DNA from: Betaproteobacteria bacterium
Lineage (GTDB): Bacteria > Pseudomonadota > Gammaproteobacteria > Burkholderiales > SG8-41
Assembly: GCA_016868015.1 (NCBI GenBank)
Contig: VGIF01000008.1
Span: forward strand, 1-45,314
Length of the DNA stretch: 45,314 bases
Direction of reading: 5' to 3'
The notes under the pieces were generated by a model. The model was not told the DNA's origin and searched no databases. It saw only the letters and a program-made list of their open reading frames with translations. This document shows, one piece after another, positions 28,511 through 37,198 of this stretch. The position numbers and the translations under genes were made by a program. Each line of letters opens with the position of its first letter. Within the stretch, counting starts at the first letter, position 1.

Positions 28511-29625
28511 TTCAAGCGCCGTCCGTGAAACGCCCCGATCTCGGGTGTGAATTTGCCCCGGTGGATGGCATCGGCCAGCACCTTGGCGTGCACCGCGGCA
28601 AGCGTCACGCCTGAGTGGCAAGTCGCGATAAACGCGCCGGGATATTGCTCAGATGCTTCGTACACGGGGCATTCGTCGCGGGTCAATGTACGCAAGCCCG
28701 CCCAGGTGCGCACCGCGCGCACATGCGCAAGCGCCGGGAACACGCGCAACTGCCGCCGCACCATGGTGGCGCCCGCTTGCGGCGTGGTGGAAGTATCAAA
28801 GCCGACATCCTCGGTGGTGGAGCCGATAATGACCGTGCCCTCCACCGTTTGCCGCACGCCATTGGCCGGCAGTATGCCCATGTCCGCGACACGCTCGGTC
28901 ACCACGATCTGCCCGCGCTCGGCGATGATCTCCACATCAAAGCCCAGCGCGCGTTCGAGCTTCATGCTGCCGTGGCCCGCCGCGAGCACCACCTTGGGCG
29001 TGGTGATGGTGCCGCGCGGCGTGCGCACTTCAAACCCTTGCGCCAGCGGTTTCACTTCAAGCGCTGGCGAGTTGGGCCGGTAGTCCGCGCCGTGTTTTTT
29101 GAGCCCCGCGTGCAGCGCGTGCAACAGATTGAGCGGGCTACACGTGCCATCGTGCGGGCCGAACGACGCGCCCAGCACTTCGTGGCCGAACTGCGCGCGC
29201 GGCATCAGCCGTTGCAGTTCCGCGCGGTCGATCATGCGCGCTTCGTAGGGGTCGTTGTCCGCCTGTTCGCGCATGCGGGTGATCATTTCCGTGCGCGTTT
29301 CGAACTCGGCTTCGCTCAAACAGTAATTCAAGCCGCCCGATTTGACGTAGTGCGTGTTGACACCTGTTTCATCCCTGATCTCATCGGCGAACTGCCGCCA
29401 GATGTCGCACGACTTGCGCGTCCAAAACCCATACGCCGCCATGCCGTCACCCTTGCTGTGCAGCCACACCAAGCCGAAGTTCACGCGCGAGGCGCGAATG
29501 GCATCGTCGCCCTCGTCCAGCACCACCACGCCCGCGCCGCGCCCGCCAATTTTTGCAAGACCGTAAGCGATCGCGGAACCCACCACGCCGCCGCCGATCA
29601 CCACCACGTTAGCCATGCTGTTCAT
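28507..29625 (-). CDS. FAD-dependent oxidoreductase (HcnC / opine oxidase subunit B-like)
   Basis: NVVVIGGGVVGSAIAYGLAKIGGRGAGVVVLDEGD; ATGA overlap with next gene. Confidence 0.87.
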   Translation of the reverse strand: MNSMANVVVIGGGVVGSAIAYGLAKIGGRGAGVVVLDEGDDAIRASRVNFGLVWLHSKGDGMAAYGFWTRKSCDIWRQFADEIRDETGVNTHYVKSGGLNYCLSEAEFETRTEMITRMREQADNDPYEARMIDRAELQRLMPRAQFGHEVLGASFGPHDGTCSPLNLLHALHAGLKKHGADYRPNSPALEVKPLAQGFEVRTPRGTITTPKVVLAAGHGSMKLERALGFDVEIIAERGQIVVTERVADMGILPANGVRQTVEGTVIIGSTTEDVGFDTSTTPQAGATMVRRQLRVFPALAHVRAVRTWAGLRTLTRDECPVYEASEQYPGAFIATCHSGVTLAAVHAKVLADAIHRGKFTPEIGAFHGRRLK

Positions 29626-29826
29626 AGGTTGCGTTCAATAAAAATGTTCACGCCAACTCAGTGCGTTCGGGCAACTCAACCCCACCACCTCATCCCCACC
29701 CTTCTGATTCACTTTAGGTGTGCCCTTATCCCGGCGGAAAGGGCGTTGGACTCTCCCGCCGCGTGCGGCCAGGGTACGGGCAAACGGTGCATGGATTGCC
29801 TTGGACACGATAAAAATATTAAATTA

Positions 29827-29839
29827 AATCAAATACTTA
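29827..29839 (+). repeat. Dispersed AATCAAATACTTA motif, copy 5
   Basis: cgataaaaatattaaattAAATCAAATACTTA. Confidence 0.85.
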
Positions 29840-30060
29840 CGTTTCTCGCTGTCGATGCATCGAGACCCTGTTCGCTCAGCAACAAACTCTTGCCGATCAC
29901 CGCGCGCTGCGCCATCACATCGAGCGCCACACGCACCTGAGCGAAAGAGTAGCGGCGATGAATCACCGGTTTTAACGCGCCGCTGTAGAACTGTTCGCGC
30001 AAGCCTAACATCATTTGCGCCCAGCGCTGCAAGTTGCGTTTGGTGTAGCCGCGGTACGGC
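29829..30060 (-). pseudogene. C-terminal remnant of a zinc-type alcohol dehydrogenase/quinone oxidoreductase
   Basis: PYRGYTKRNLQRWAQMMLGLREQFYSGALKPVIHRRYSFAQVRVALDVMAQRAVIGKSLLL resembles the QOR C-terminus; no N-terminal part upstream. Confidence 0.65.
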
Positions 30061-30093
30061 GCGCGCCATCACCGACCATCGCCCCATATAGAA

Positions 30094-30121
30094 GCGGCCT
30101 GTCCAACCACAGACAGGCCGC
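30094..30121. terminator. Strong hairpin, possible terminator
   Basis: gcggcctgtc-caaccaca-gacaggccgc, 10-bp perfect stem downstream of the amidohydrolase. Confidence 0.5.
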
Positions 30122-30157
30122 CACCCTTCGCCCAACCAAAACGCGATCCGCTGCGCG

Positions 30158-31384
30158 CTACGCCGCCGCAGTAAACTCGCGCGTCAACGGCGCCGCCGGT
30201 TTGGGGATGCCATAGAGCTTGGCGCAGTTATCCCACAGGATTTTGCGGCGCTGGTCGTTATTAAGCTCCAAGCCCAAAAACTGCTTCATCGCGTCGGGGA
30301 ACGCGCCGTCGGAGTGCGGGTAGTCGGTCGACACCACGAAATATTCCGCGCCCATTTTTTTCACCACGTCGACCGCGGGTTCCTCATCGGCATCGAGCGC
30401 GATGTAGCATTGGCGCTTGAAATATTCCGACGGCAGCATCGACAGCTTGTGCTCGCAGCCTTGCCCGTATTTTTCCCACTGGTCATCCAGCCGCCATAGC
30501 CACCAGTAGACCCAGCCCGCCGTGCCTTCGAGGAAGGCCGCGCGCAGTTTGGGGTGGCGCTCCATGATGCCACCGGTGGTCATACTGGCGATCGCACCCA
30601 TCAATTCGACCGGGTTGCGTATCGCGTGCGCGATCGGGAAGAATTGCGCGTGCCCGACATAGCGCCGCGCGGCATCGTCTTTTAACGAGCTGTTGCCCGT
30701 CGGGTGAAAGCCGATCGGCACATCAAGACTTTCAAGCTCGGTCCAAAGCGGCTCGCACGCCATGTCGTGCAAGTGCTGGCCGTTGACCGGGTTGGGCGTG
30801 CCGATCACCGCCACCGCACCCAACTCTTTGACGCAGCGGCGCGCTTCTTCCACCGCTGCGGGAATATTATGCATGGCGATCTGCGCGGCAAATTTCAAAC
30901 GCTGCGGATCGGTTTTGCAATAATCGTACGCCCAGTTGTTATACGCACGCGCCAGCGCGGCGGCGTAATCGGGCGATAAGTCGTCGTGACACAAAATCTG
31001 CCGCCCGCGCGTGCCGTACATCACCGCGACATCGATGCCTTCAATATCCATCGCGGTCAATGTCGACGGCGCATCAAAACCCTGCGCGCGTGCCACCGCA
31101 AAATGCGGATGCCGCGCGCGGCTTCTACGCCGCAGTTCACGACTCGAAGCCGCGGCCTCTTGCTGCTTGGCGAAGGCGGGGATCGCCAGGCCCTGCACTT
31201 CCATGCCACGGATGGAATCGGTGCCGCCTTTATCGCCTTTTTCGTTCACCACTTTTTTCTGCTGCTCGCCGAACATGCGCGGCGGATTCGCGCGCGCCGA
31301 GCCTTCGAGATAACGGTCCCACAAATCGCCGGGCTCCATCATGTGCAGATCGCTGTCGAGTATGTAAAAACCTTCGCGTGCCAT
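30158..31384 (-). CDS. Amidohydrolase 2 family (ACMSD-like TIM barrel)
   Basis: MAREGFYILDSDLHMMEPGDLWDRYL, VPIGFHPTGNSS, YFVVSTDYPHSDGAFP. Confidence 0.9.
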   Translation of the reverse strand: MAREGFYILDSDLHMMEPGDLWDRYLEGSARANPPRMFGEQQKKVVNEKGDKGGTDSIRGMEVQGLAIPAFAKQQEAAASSRELRRRSRARHPHFAVARAQGFDAPSTLTAMDIEGIDVAVMYGTRGRQILCHDDLSPDYAAALARAYNNWAYDYCKTDPQRLKFAAQIAMHNIPAAVEEARRCVKELGAVAVIGTPNPVNGQHLHDMACEPLWTELESLDVPIGFHPTGNSSLKDDAARRYVGHAQFFPIAHAIRNPVELMGAIASMTTGGIMERHPKLRAAFLEGTAGWVYWWLWRLDDQWEKYGQGCEHKLSMLPSEYFKRQCYIALDADEEPAVDVVKKMGAEYFVVSTDYPHSDGAFPDAMKQFLGLELNNDQRRKILWDNCAKLYGIPKPAAPLTREFTAAA

Positions 31385-31416
31385 GGTTGTCTCCTTTTGC
31401 GTGAGTTACCAAAAAT

Positions 31417-31540
31417 TCTCCTTCCCCTTCAGGGGGAAGGCTGGGATGGGGGTGGGGTTTCTGTACGGCGCTGCAACGCTTTAAAACCCCATCCCCACCC
31501 TATCCCTAACCCGCCCCTTGAAGGGGAGGGTTGGTGCTAG
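31417..31540. repeat. Intergenic inverted repeat (CCTTCCCCTTCAGGGGGAAGG / ATGGGGGTGGGGTT family)
   Basis: ccttcccc...gggatgggggtggggtttt paired with aaaaccccatccccaccctatccctaacccgccccttgaaggggaggg. Confidence 0.82.
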
Positions 31541-31577
31541 TTCGCCTCCACTTGAAGTAAAGGCGCATACAACAACA

Positions 31578-33233
31578 CTACTCCCGCCCCACCCACCCCC
31601 CATGCACCGGGTGATGCGAGCAAATAAATTCCAGCAGCGCGGGCTGGCCCTTGGCGTTCGCTTCCAGCGCGCGCTTTAACGCCGGTACCACTTCCGACGG
31701 CTCGGTAACGCGCTCACTGTGCAAGCCGAGCGCCTTGGCCATGTTGGCGGTGTTGATGGTGCTGGAGTCGGAGACCTGCCACGTATACGGATCGTGCCCC
31801 TTGCCCCAGAAGCCCGGGCCATAGCCGGAGAAACCGCCGTTGTTGATGTGGATCACCGTGATGCCCAGTCTATGGCGCGCGGTGGCCTCGAAGTCGCCGA
31901 TCATGTAGCACATGCCGGCATCACCGGTGATGGCGACACTTTGCCGGTCGGGGAAGGCAAGCTTGGCGCCGATCGCACCGGCCAGACTAAAGCCGAGCGT
32001 CGACACATTGCCCCAGCCCAAATGCCCGCGCGGAATCTGCGATTCGTACACGGTGGAAAGTTGATCGCGCGTGTTGCCGGAATCGGCGGTGACGAAGGAT
32101 TTTTTCGGATCGAGCACTTTCATCAAGTCGCCGATCACGCGATACGGGTTGATCGGCTTGTCGTTCGACTCCATGAAGGGCTTGAACTTCGCGGTGAACT
32201 CCGCTTTTTGCGCGCGCACCGATTCAACCACCGCGGCGTTTTTGCGCGCACCGCCCGCTTGCTTTTTGAATTCGTCGATCAACGCGCGCAGCGAGAGCTT
32301 GGCGTCGCCGATCACCGCGTGCTTGGTTTCAAAGCTGCGGTTGATGTCGAGCATGTCGACCGTGCATTGGATGATGGTTTTTTTCGCTGGGTCGGGCACG
32401 GCGTGGCTAAAGCGGTTGGGAAACAAGCTCGAACCGATCGAGAACAGCACATCGCACTTATTTAAAAAATGCGCCGCGTGCGAACCGCGCACACCTACCG
32501 ACAGCGGATGATTCTCCGGGAACGCGCCCTTGCCTTTGAGCGTGGTCAGCACCGGCACTTGTGCGAGTTCGGCGAATTCCTTGAGTTCATCGGTGGCGTC
32601 GCCGTAATAAACGCCTTCACCCGCGTAAATCAGCGGGTCTTTCGCGCCGAGCAGCGCTTTCACCGCGGCGGCAACGTCGGCGGCATCCGGCCCGCTCTTC
32701 CAGCCCTTGGGCGGGTTGTAGGGGAATTGCTCTTCGTCGTATTCGCCCAAATCGCGCGGCAGAATAATCAACACCGGCCCCGGCCGGCCCGAACGCAAAT
32801 GGGTGAAGGCGCGGCGCATGTAATCGGGCACGAGTTCGGCTTTATCGATTTCGCCCACCCACTTGGTCACCGAGCGAAACGCCTCGGCAATGTTGTAATG
32901 CGTGTGCCGGCTCGCGCCCACGCTCACACCTTCGGTGATCACCAGAATCGGCGAAGAATCTTCCCACGCCTGCGCAATCGCGCCATAAGCCATCTGGATG
33001 CCCGCGGCGTTCAAATTCGACATTACCGTGCACACGCCGATTTTTTTGCCGTTGTTCACACGCGAGTAAGCATCCGCCACCGCCACCGCGAAACGCTCTT
33101 CTCCCATCATCAAAATCGGCACGCCTTCTTCGCCCAACGCATTGTTGACATGGTTGGTGGGGAAACAACTCACCCAAGGTATGCCTTCTTTTTTGAGTAT
33201 GCGTGCCAGACCGTTCGCCGCTTTGACTTTCAT
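31578..33233 (-). CDS. Thiamine pyrophosphate-requiring enzyme (acetolactate synthase-like)
   Basis: MKVKAANGLARILKKEGIPWVSCFPTNHVNNALGEEG, GDAGMCYMIGDFEATARHRLGITVIHINN TPP motif. Confidence 0.9.
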   Translation of the reverse strand: MKVKAANGLARILKKEGIPWVSCFPTNHVNNALGEEGVPILMMGEERFAVAVADAYSRVNNGKKIGVCTVMSNLNAAGIQMAYGAIAQAWEDSSPILVITEGVSVGASRHTHYNIAEAFRSVTKWVGEIDKAELVPDYMRRAFTHLRSGRPGPVLIILPRDLGEYDEEQFPYNPPKGWKSGPDAADVAAAVKALLGAKDPLIYAGEGVYYGDATDELKEFAELAQVPVLTTLKGKGAFPENHPLSVGVRGSHAAHFLNKCDVLFSIGSSLFPNRFSHAVPDPAKKTIIQCTVDMLDINRSFETKHAVIGDAKLSLRALIDEFKKQAGGARKNAAVVESVRAQKAEFTAKFKPFMESNDKPINPYRVIGDLMKVLDPKKSFVTADSGNTRDQLSTVYESQIPRGHLGWGNVSTLGFSLAGAIGAKLAFPDRQSVAITGDAGMCYMIGDFEATARHRLGITVIHINNGGFSGYGPGFWGKGHDPYTWQVSDSSTINTANMAKALGLHSERVTEPSEVVPALKRALEANAKGQPALLEFICSHHPVHGGWVGRE

Positions 33234-33358
33234 GGGGTGTCTCCCGGTGTCGTGTGAAACGCAAGTGTAAAAGAGGATGCGCTGTTGGGCCAGCGCCAGC
33301 GCCAGCGAGTGCCGGGGGGTTTGACCGCGCAGGGACGCGCGATATACATTGCTATTCA

Positions 33359-34590
33359 GTGACATACGACGCCACACCACAATGTGTGAACGTGCTCGCC
33401 GCGTTGAAACCTGGCGCCGAGGCGCAGTTGCGCGGCGTGCTGCGCGCCATCGGTGACGATATCAAAGGCAAGCGCCGCGACAGCGCGCCCGCGCGAGCGC
33501 ACATCGATTTCAACGCCAGCCGCGCGATTCACTTTGCACGCTTCGCGATTTTGAACGACCCCGACAGCGGCCCCGGCCAGCAGCGCTTGCTCTACGCCGC
33601 GGTGTACGACGGCACGCTGGAAAACCATCTCGCTGAGTTAACGCGTATCGCGTCCGATATGGATGCGATCTGGGGCGCTTGCGAAGGCTACAGCGGCGTT
33701 GCCGGCTTCGCCGACTTTATCGCGCAACGCACGCAGCCAGCCGAGGCGTTTTACATCGCGTTTCGCCACCACACCGTTACATCAATACATAAAGCCATCA
33801 CGCATCGGCGCGGGCTACAAGACGCTCACGAATACACGGCGTTGCCGGCGATGGATATGCATCTCACGCTCGGTGAAATCCTGCGCCGCATCGTGCGCGC
33901 CTTGCCCTTGCCAATCGACGGCGCGCGAGCGATTTTTCGCTTGGGTTTTGGCACGGTATTTCGCGCGGTGCGGCGCATCACCGTGGGGCTAAATCGTTAT
34001 TGGTATTTTCGCTGGTTTAATTGGCTAACGCGCAATCGCATGGCGCCGCTGCAGTCACCCTACAGCAGCATCGTGCTCGATAACTTCGCCGCCCCCGCGC
34101 CACTCGTGCCCGGCGACGAAATTGCGTCGAGCGAACCGCCCTCATTTCGCGAAGACGTGGTCACGCAAAACCAATTGACGCTGGTGACGCCGCTCGACCC
34201 CACCAAAGTCGACAACGTGCGCGCGGTGATGGCGGCGATCGACGGCTTTTCCAAACGCCTCACGCCACCGGGCTCGCTGATCGGCATCGCCACCATCCAC
34301 TTCGTACGCTGGATGTTGATCGACAACGGCCGTCGGCTGCTGATGGTGAGCGACTACGACGGCTCGTGGGAGAGCTATATCGACGAATTCGCCGAAATGA
34401 TTTTGTCGGGGCTGGAAGCGATTTGGGAAAACGCCCTCGGCTTCCCACCCGCCGGCGCGCGTGACTTGCCCGCGTTCAAACGATTTTTGCGCAACCACCA
34501 AGTGCCGTCGGAAATTTTTTTCGCGCGTATCCGCAAGAGACGGTGCTTAATTTGCGGTATGACACGGCGCTGGTGGCGCGCAAAGCATAA
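33359..34590 (+). pseudogene. Uncharacterised protein with two tandem homologous domains, DyP neighbour; -1 frameshift near 34533
   Basis: Internal repeat IHFARFAILND..LLYAAVYDGTLENHLAEL..DAIWGACEGY / IHFVRWMLIDN..LLMVSDYDGSWESYIDEF..EAIWENALGF; after 34533 homology continues in another frame as YPQETVLNLRYDTALVARKA* (stop 34588-34590). Start (GTG 33359) uncertain. Confidence 0.7.
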
Positions 34591-34600
34591 CCATTTGATC

Positions 34601-36112
34601 ATGCTCACCGCATCAACAATCCCCGCCCCCATCCTGAAAGACATCCAAGGCCTGATCACCAGCGGCTACGGCCATTTGCACCACACCGCGTATTGGTTCG
34701 TGCGCCTCGAGCACGCCGCGGGCGCGCGTGAGTGGCTGCGTCAGCTTGGGCCGACGATCACCACGGCGAAACCTTGGGCGCTCGACAGCCGCGGCAAACC
34801 GATCAAACCCGCATCCGCGATTAATCTTGCACTCAGCGCAAGCGGCCTCGCCGCCTGCGGGCTGCCCGAAAACGTGCTGCGCACGTTTCCACCGGAGTTC
34901 GTCGAAGGCATGGCCGCCGAGTCACGCGCACGCCTCCTCGGCGATGAAGGCGACAACGCATCGGCCCACTGGGAAATCGGCGGGCCTAACAATGAGCCGC
35001 ATGCGCTGCTGATTCTGCACGCAAACGATGAAGCGGCGCTCGCAGCCGCCTGCGAAGCGCAGCGCGCCTTACTCTCGGCACCCCAAATCGGCGCGCGCCT
35101 CATCACGCACGGCGAGCAATACGCGTATCGCCCGCAATCAGATTGCGAGCCGTTTGGTTTTCGCGACGGCATCGCGCAGCCGCGCATACGCGGTTTTAAT
35201 GACAGTGGCGGCGCGAGCGTGCCCGCGGGCGAATTCATCCTCGGCCATAAAAACCACTACGCGCTGATCGCGCCCACGCCCGTGGTCGGCGGCGAGCTCG
35301 ACCCGCAAAACTTGCTGCCGCCGCTCGCCAACCCCTATCACGCCGGCAAACATTGGCGCGACTTGGGCCGCAACGGCTCGTACCTCGTCTATCGCAAACT
35401 ACAGCAAAACGTCGCCGGCTTTTGGCAGTTCATGAAGCGCGAGGCCGAGCGCATCGACGGCCGCGCAGAGCCTGCGCGCATGATCTGGGTTGCCGCCAAA
35501 TGCGTCGGCCGCTGGCCGAGCGGCGCGCCGCTCGCGTTAACGCCCAACGCCGACGACGCCCGCTTGGCGAATCGCGATGATTTTCTCTACGCCGGTGATG
35601 CGCACGGCTTTGCCTGCCCGATGGGCGCGCACGTGCGCCGCACCAACCCGCGCGATATGTTGCCGCCTTACCCCGCGCAGCAATCGCTCAACATGAGCAA
35701 AGCGCATCGTATCCTGCGCCGCGGCCGCGTCTATGGTGCGCCGCTGTTCGACCCAATGTGGTTACAACGCGCATTAACCGACACCGAGCGCGACCAACTG
35801 CTGAATCTCACCGACGATGGCACGCCGCGCGGCATACACTTTTTGTGCGTCAACGCCAGCATCAAAAGCCAATTCGAATTCATCCAACAAAGTTGGTGCA
35901 ACAACCCGCGCTTCGGCGCGCTGAACGACAACCCAGATCCGCTGCTGGGCAATGCCTTGCCGGACCAAGCACCAAGCCGCATGTCTATTCCAGGCAAACC
36001 CAAAGGCATACGCACGGCAGAGCTGCCACACTTTGTGACGGTGCGCGGCGGCGGTTACTTTTTTGTGCCAAGTTTAGCGGCGATGCGGTTTATGGGCGCG
36101 CTCGCCGTTTGA
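34601..36112 (+). CDS. DyP-type heme peroxidase
   Basis: MLTASTIPAPILKDIQGLITSGYGHLHHTAYWFVRLEHAAGAREWL; GFRDGIAQPRIRG (GxxDG); PMGAHVRRTNPRDM heme His region. Confidence 0.88.
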   Translation: MLTASTIPAPILKDIQGLITSGYGHLHHTAYWFVRLEHAAGAREWLRQLGPTITTAKPWALDSRGKPIKPASAINLALSASGLAACGLPENVLRTFPPEFVEGMAAESRARLLGDEGDNASAHWEIGGPNNEPHALLILHANDEAALAAACEAQRALLSAPQIGARLITHGEQYAYRPQSDCEPFGFRDGIAQPRIRGFNDSGGASVPAGEFILGHKNHYALIAPTPVVGGELDPQNLLPPLANPYHAGKHWRDLGRNGSYLVYRKLQQNVAGFWQFMKREAERIDGRAEPARMIWVAAKCVGRWPSGAPLALTPNADDARLANRDDFLYAGDAHGFACPMGAHVRRTNPRDMLPPYPAQQSLNMSKAHRILRRGRVYGAPLFDPMWLQRALTDTERDQLLNLTDDGTPRGIHFLCVNASIKSQFEFIQQSWCNNPRFGALNDNPDPLLGNALPDQAPSRMSIPGKPKGIRTAELPHFVTVRGGGYFFVPSLAAMRFMGALAV

Positions 36113-36140
36113 CTGTTGAAAAGGCCCGGGTGCTTTTAAG

Positions 36141-36153
36141 TAAGCATTTGATT
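36141..36153 (-). repeat. Dispersed motif, copy 6
   Basis: Reverse complement tttaaaaataataaattAAATCAAATGCTTA. Confidence 0.83.
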
Positions 36154-36357
36154 TAATTTATTATTTTTAAAGGTCGTAGAGAACCTTTTTGGAACGGAGA
36201 ATCGACCGGCTCTCCTTCCATCCCCAACACTGCAAACACGTGCTCATAGGTGCCGCAGCGGATCGCACGTCGGCCAGGAGCAGCCGTTGGCGACGGGCAG
36301 CTATCGTGCGGCCGCCCATCCGCGGTTTCTCGGTCCATAGCTTCCGCAATGCCTTTT

Positions 36358-36388
36358 GTAGTCCGGAAGGAGCGCAGCGTATTCCGGG
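36358..36388 (+). repeat. REP-like arm left of RAYT remnant
   Basis: gtagtccggaaggagcgcagcgtattccggg; inverse copy at 36757-36788. Confidence 0.8.
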
Positions 36389-36401
36389 ATCGTATTCGAG
36401 C

Positions 36402-36743
36402 ATGGTCCCGTATCGCCGCAGCCGGGTAGCAGGCGGCACATTCTTCTTCACGGTCAATTTACACAACCGACGGCGTACCTTGCTCGTCGAACATGCCGAT
36501 GCGCTGCGCAAAGTCGTGCGAGACGTACAAACCGAATCGCGGTTTGTGATCGACGCGATGTTGGTCCTGCGTGATCACTGCCATGCGGTATGGACCTTGC
36601 CAGTCGACGATGCCGCATACGCCCGGGGCTTTCAGCGCATCAAGGCGCGTTTCACCCGGCATCTTGTGTGCGCCGGGGTCAACCTCGCGAAAGGCGCACG
36701 CGGGGAATTGGGCGTGCGCTTCGCCGCAAGGCACGTTTGGTGA
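36402..36743 (+). pseudogene. REP-associated tyrosine transposase (RAYT, IS200-like Y1 domain), C-terminally decayed
   Basis: MVPYRRSRVAGGTFFFTVNLHNRRRTLLVEHADALRKVVRDV...FVIDAMLVLRDHCHAVWTLPVDDAAYARGFQRIKARFTR; DHxHxxWTLP HUH-type signature; truncated. Confidence 0.83.
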
Positions 36744-36756
36744 GTGATACCGCGCT

Positions 36757-36788
36757 CCCTGGAATACGCTGCGCTCCTTTCGGGCTAC
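36757..36788 (-). repeat. REP-like arm right of RAYT remnant (inverted)
   Basis: ccctggaatacgctgcgctcctttcgggctac, inverse of the 36358 arm with few mismatches. Confidence 0.8.
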
Positions 36789-37069
36789 CGATTCCTCGCG
36801 ACGCGCACGACAACAACAAGCGAGCGCTTTACCGCAGTCGCTTTAGGTGTCGGGGCGGCAGCAACGGGGCGTTTCCCGCCTCCTACTCGCCCTGCATCCC
36901 CGCCGCCAAAATCACCGCCGCCCGTTTGCCGTGTTCGGCGTGAATAAACGCCGTGTATTGCCCGATGATCGGTTCCGTTGGAGCCGCGCACGTCTTGCGG
37001 CTTTAGCGTGCGCTTGCCTCGGCATTCGAGGGTTGTTGAATTTCCTTGGGCGTTTTCATCAATAAATTC

Positions 37070-37082
37070 TAAGTATTTGATT
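37070..37082 (-). repeat. Dispersed AATCAAATACTTA motif, copy 7
   Basis: Reverse complement cgtaaaaataaaaaagttaattAAATCAAATACTTA. Confidence 0.85.
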
Positions 37083-37198
37083 TAATTAACTTTTTTATTT
37101 TTACGCTAATGCAGCCTGTTGAATCCGCGCGCGCTCGCATCACGCAGCGGACACACGCACCCGACTCACGCACGCACACGCGCACTGGGCGTGCACGC

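Noticed and set aside
33254-36112. Single giant multidomain DyP peroxidase
   Set aside because: Frame analysis shows a 1-nt deletion joining two adjacent genes; the junction peptide is nonsense-like.
36790-37060. Possible small minus-strand gene (MKTPKEIQQPSNAEASAR* ... PTEPIIGQYTAFIHAEHGKRAAVILAAGMQGE*)
   Set aside because: Reading is broken by stops and frames with no recognisable family; treated as decayed or non-coding.
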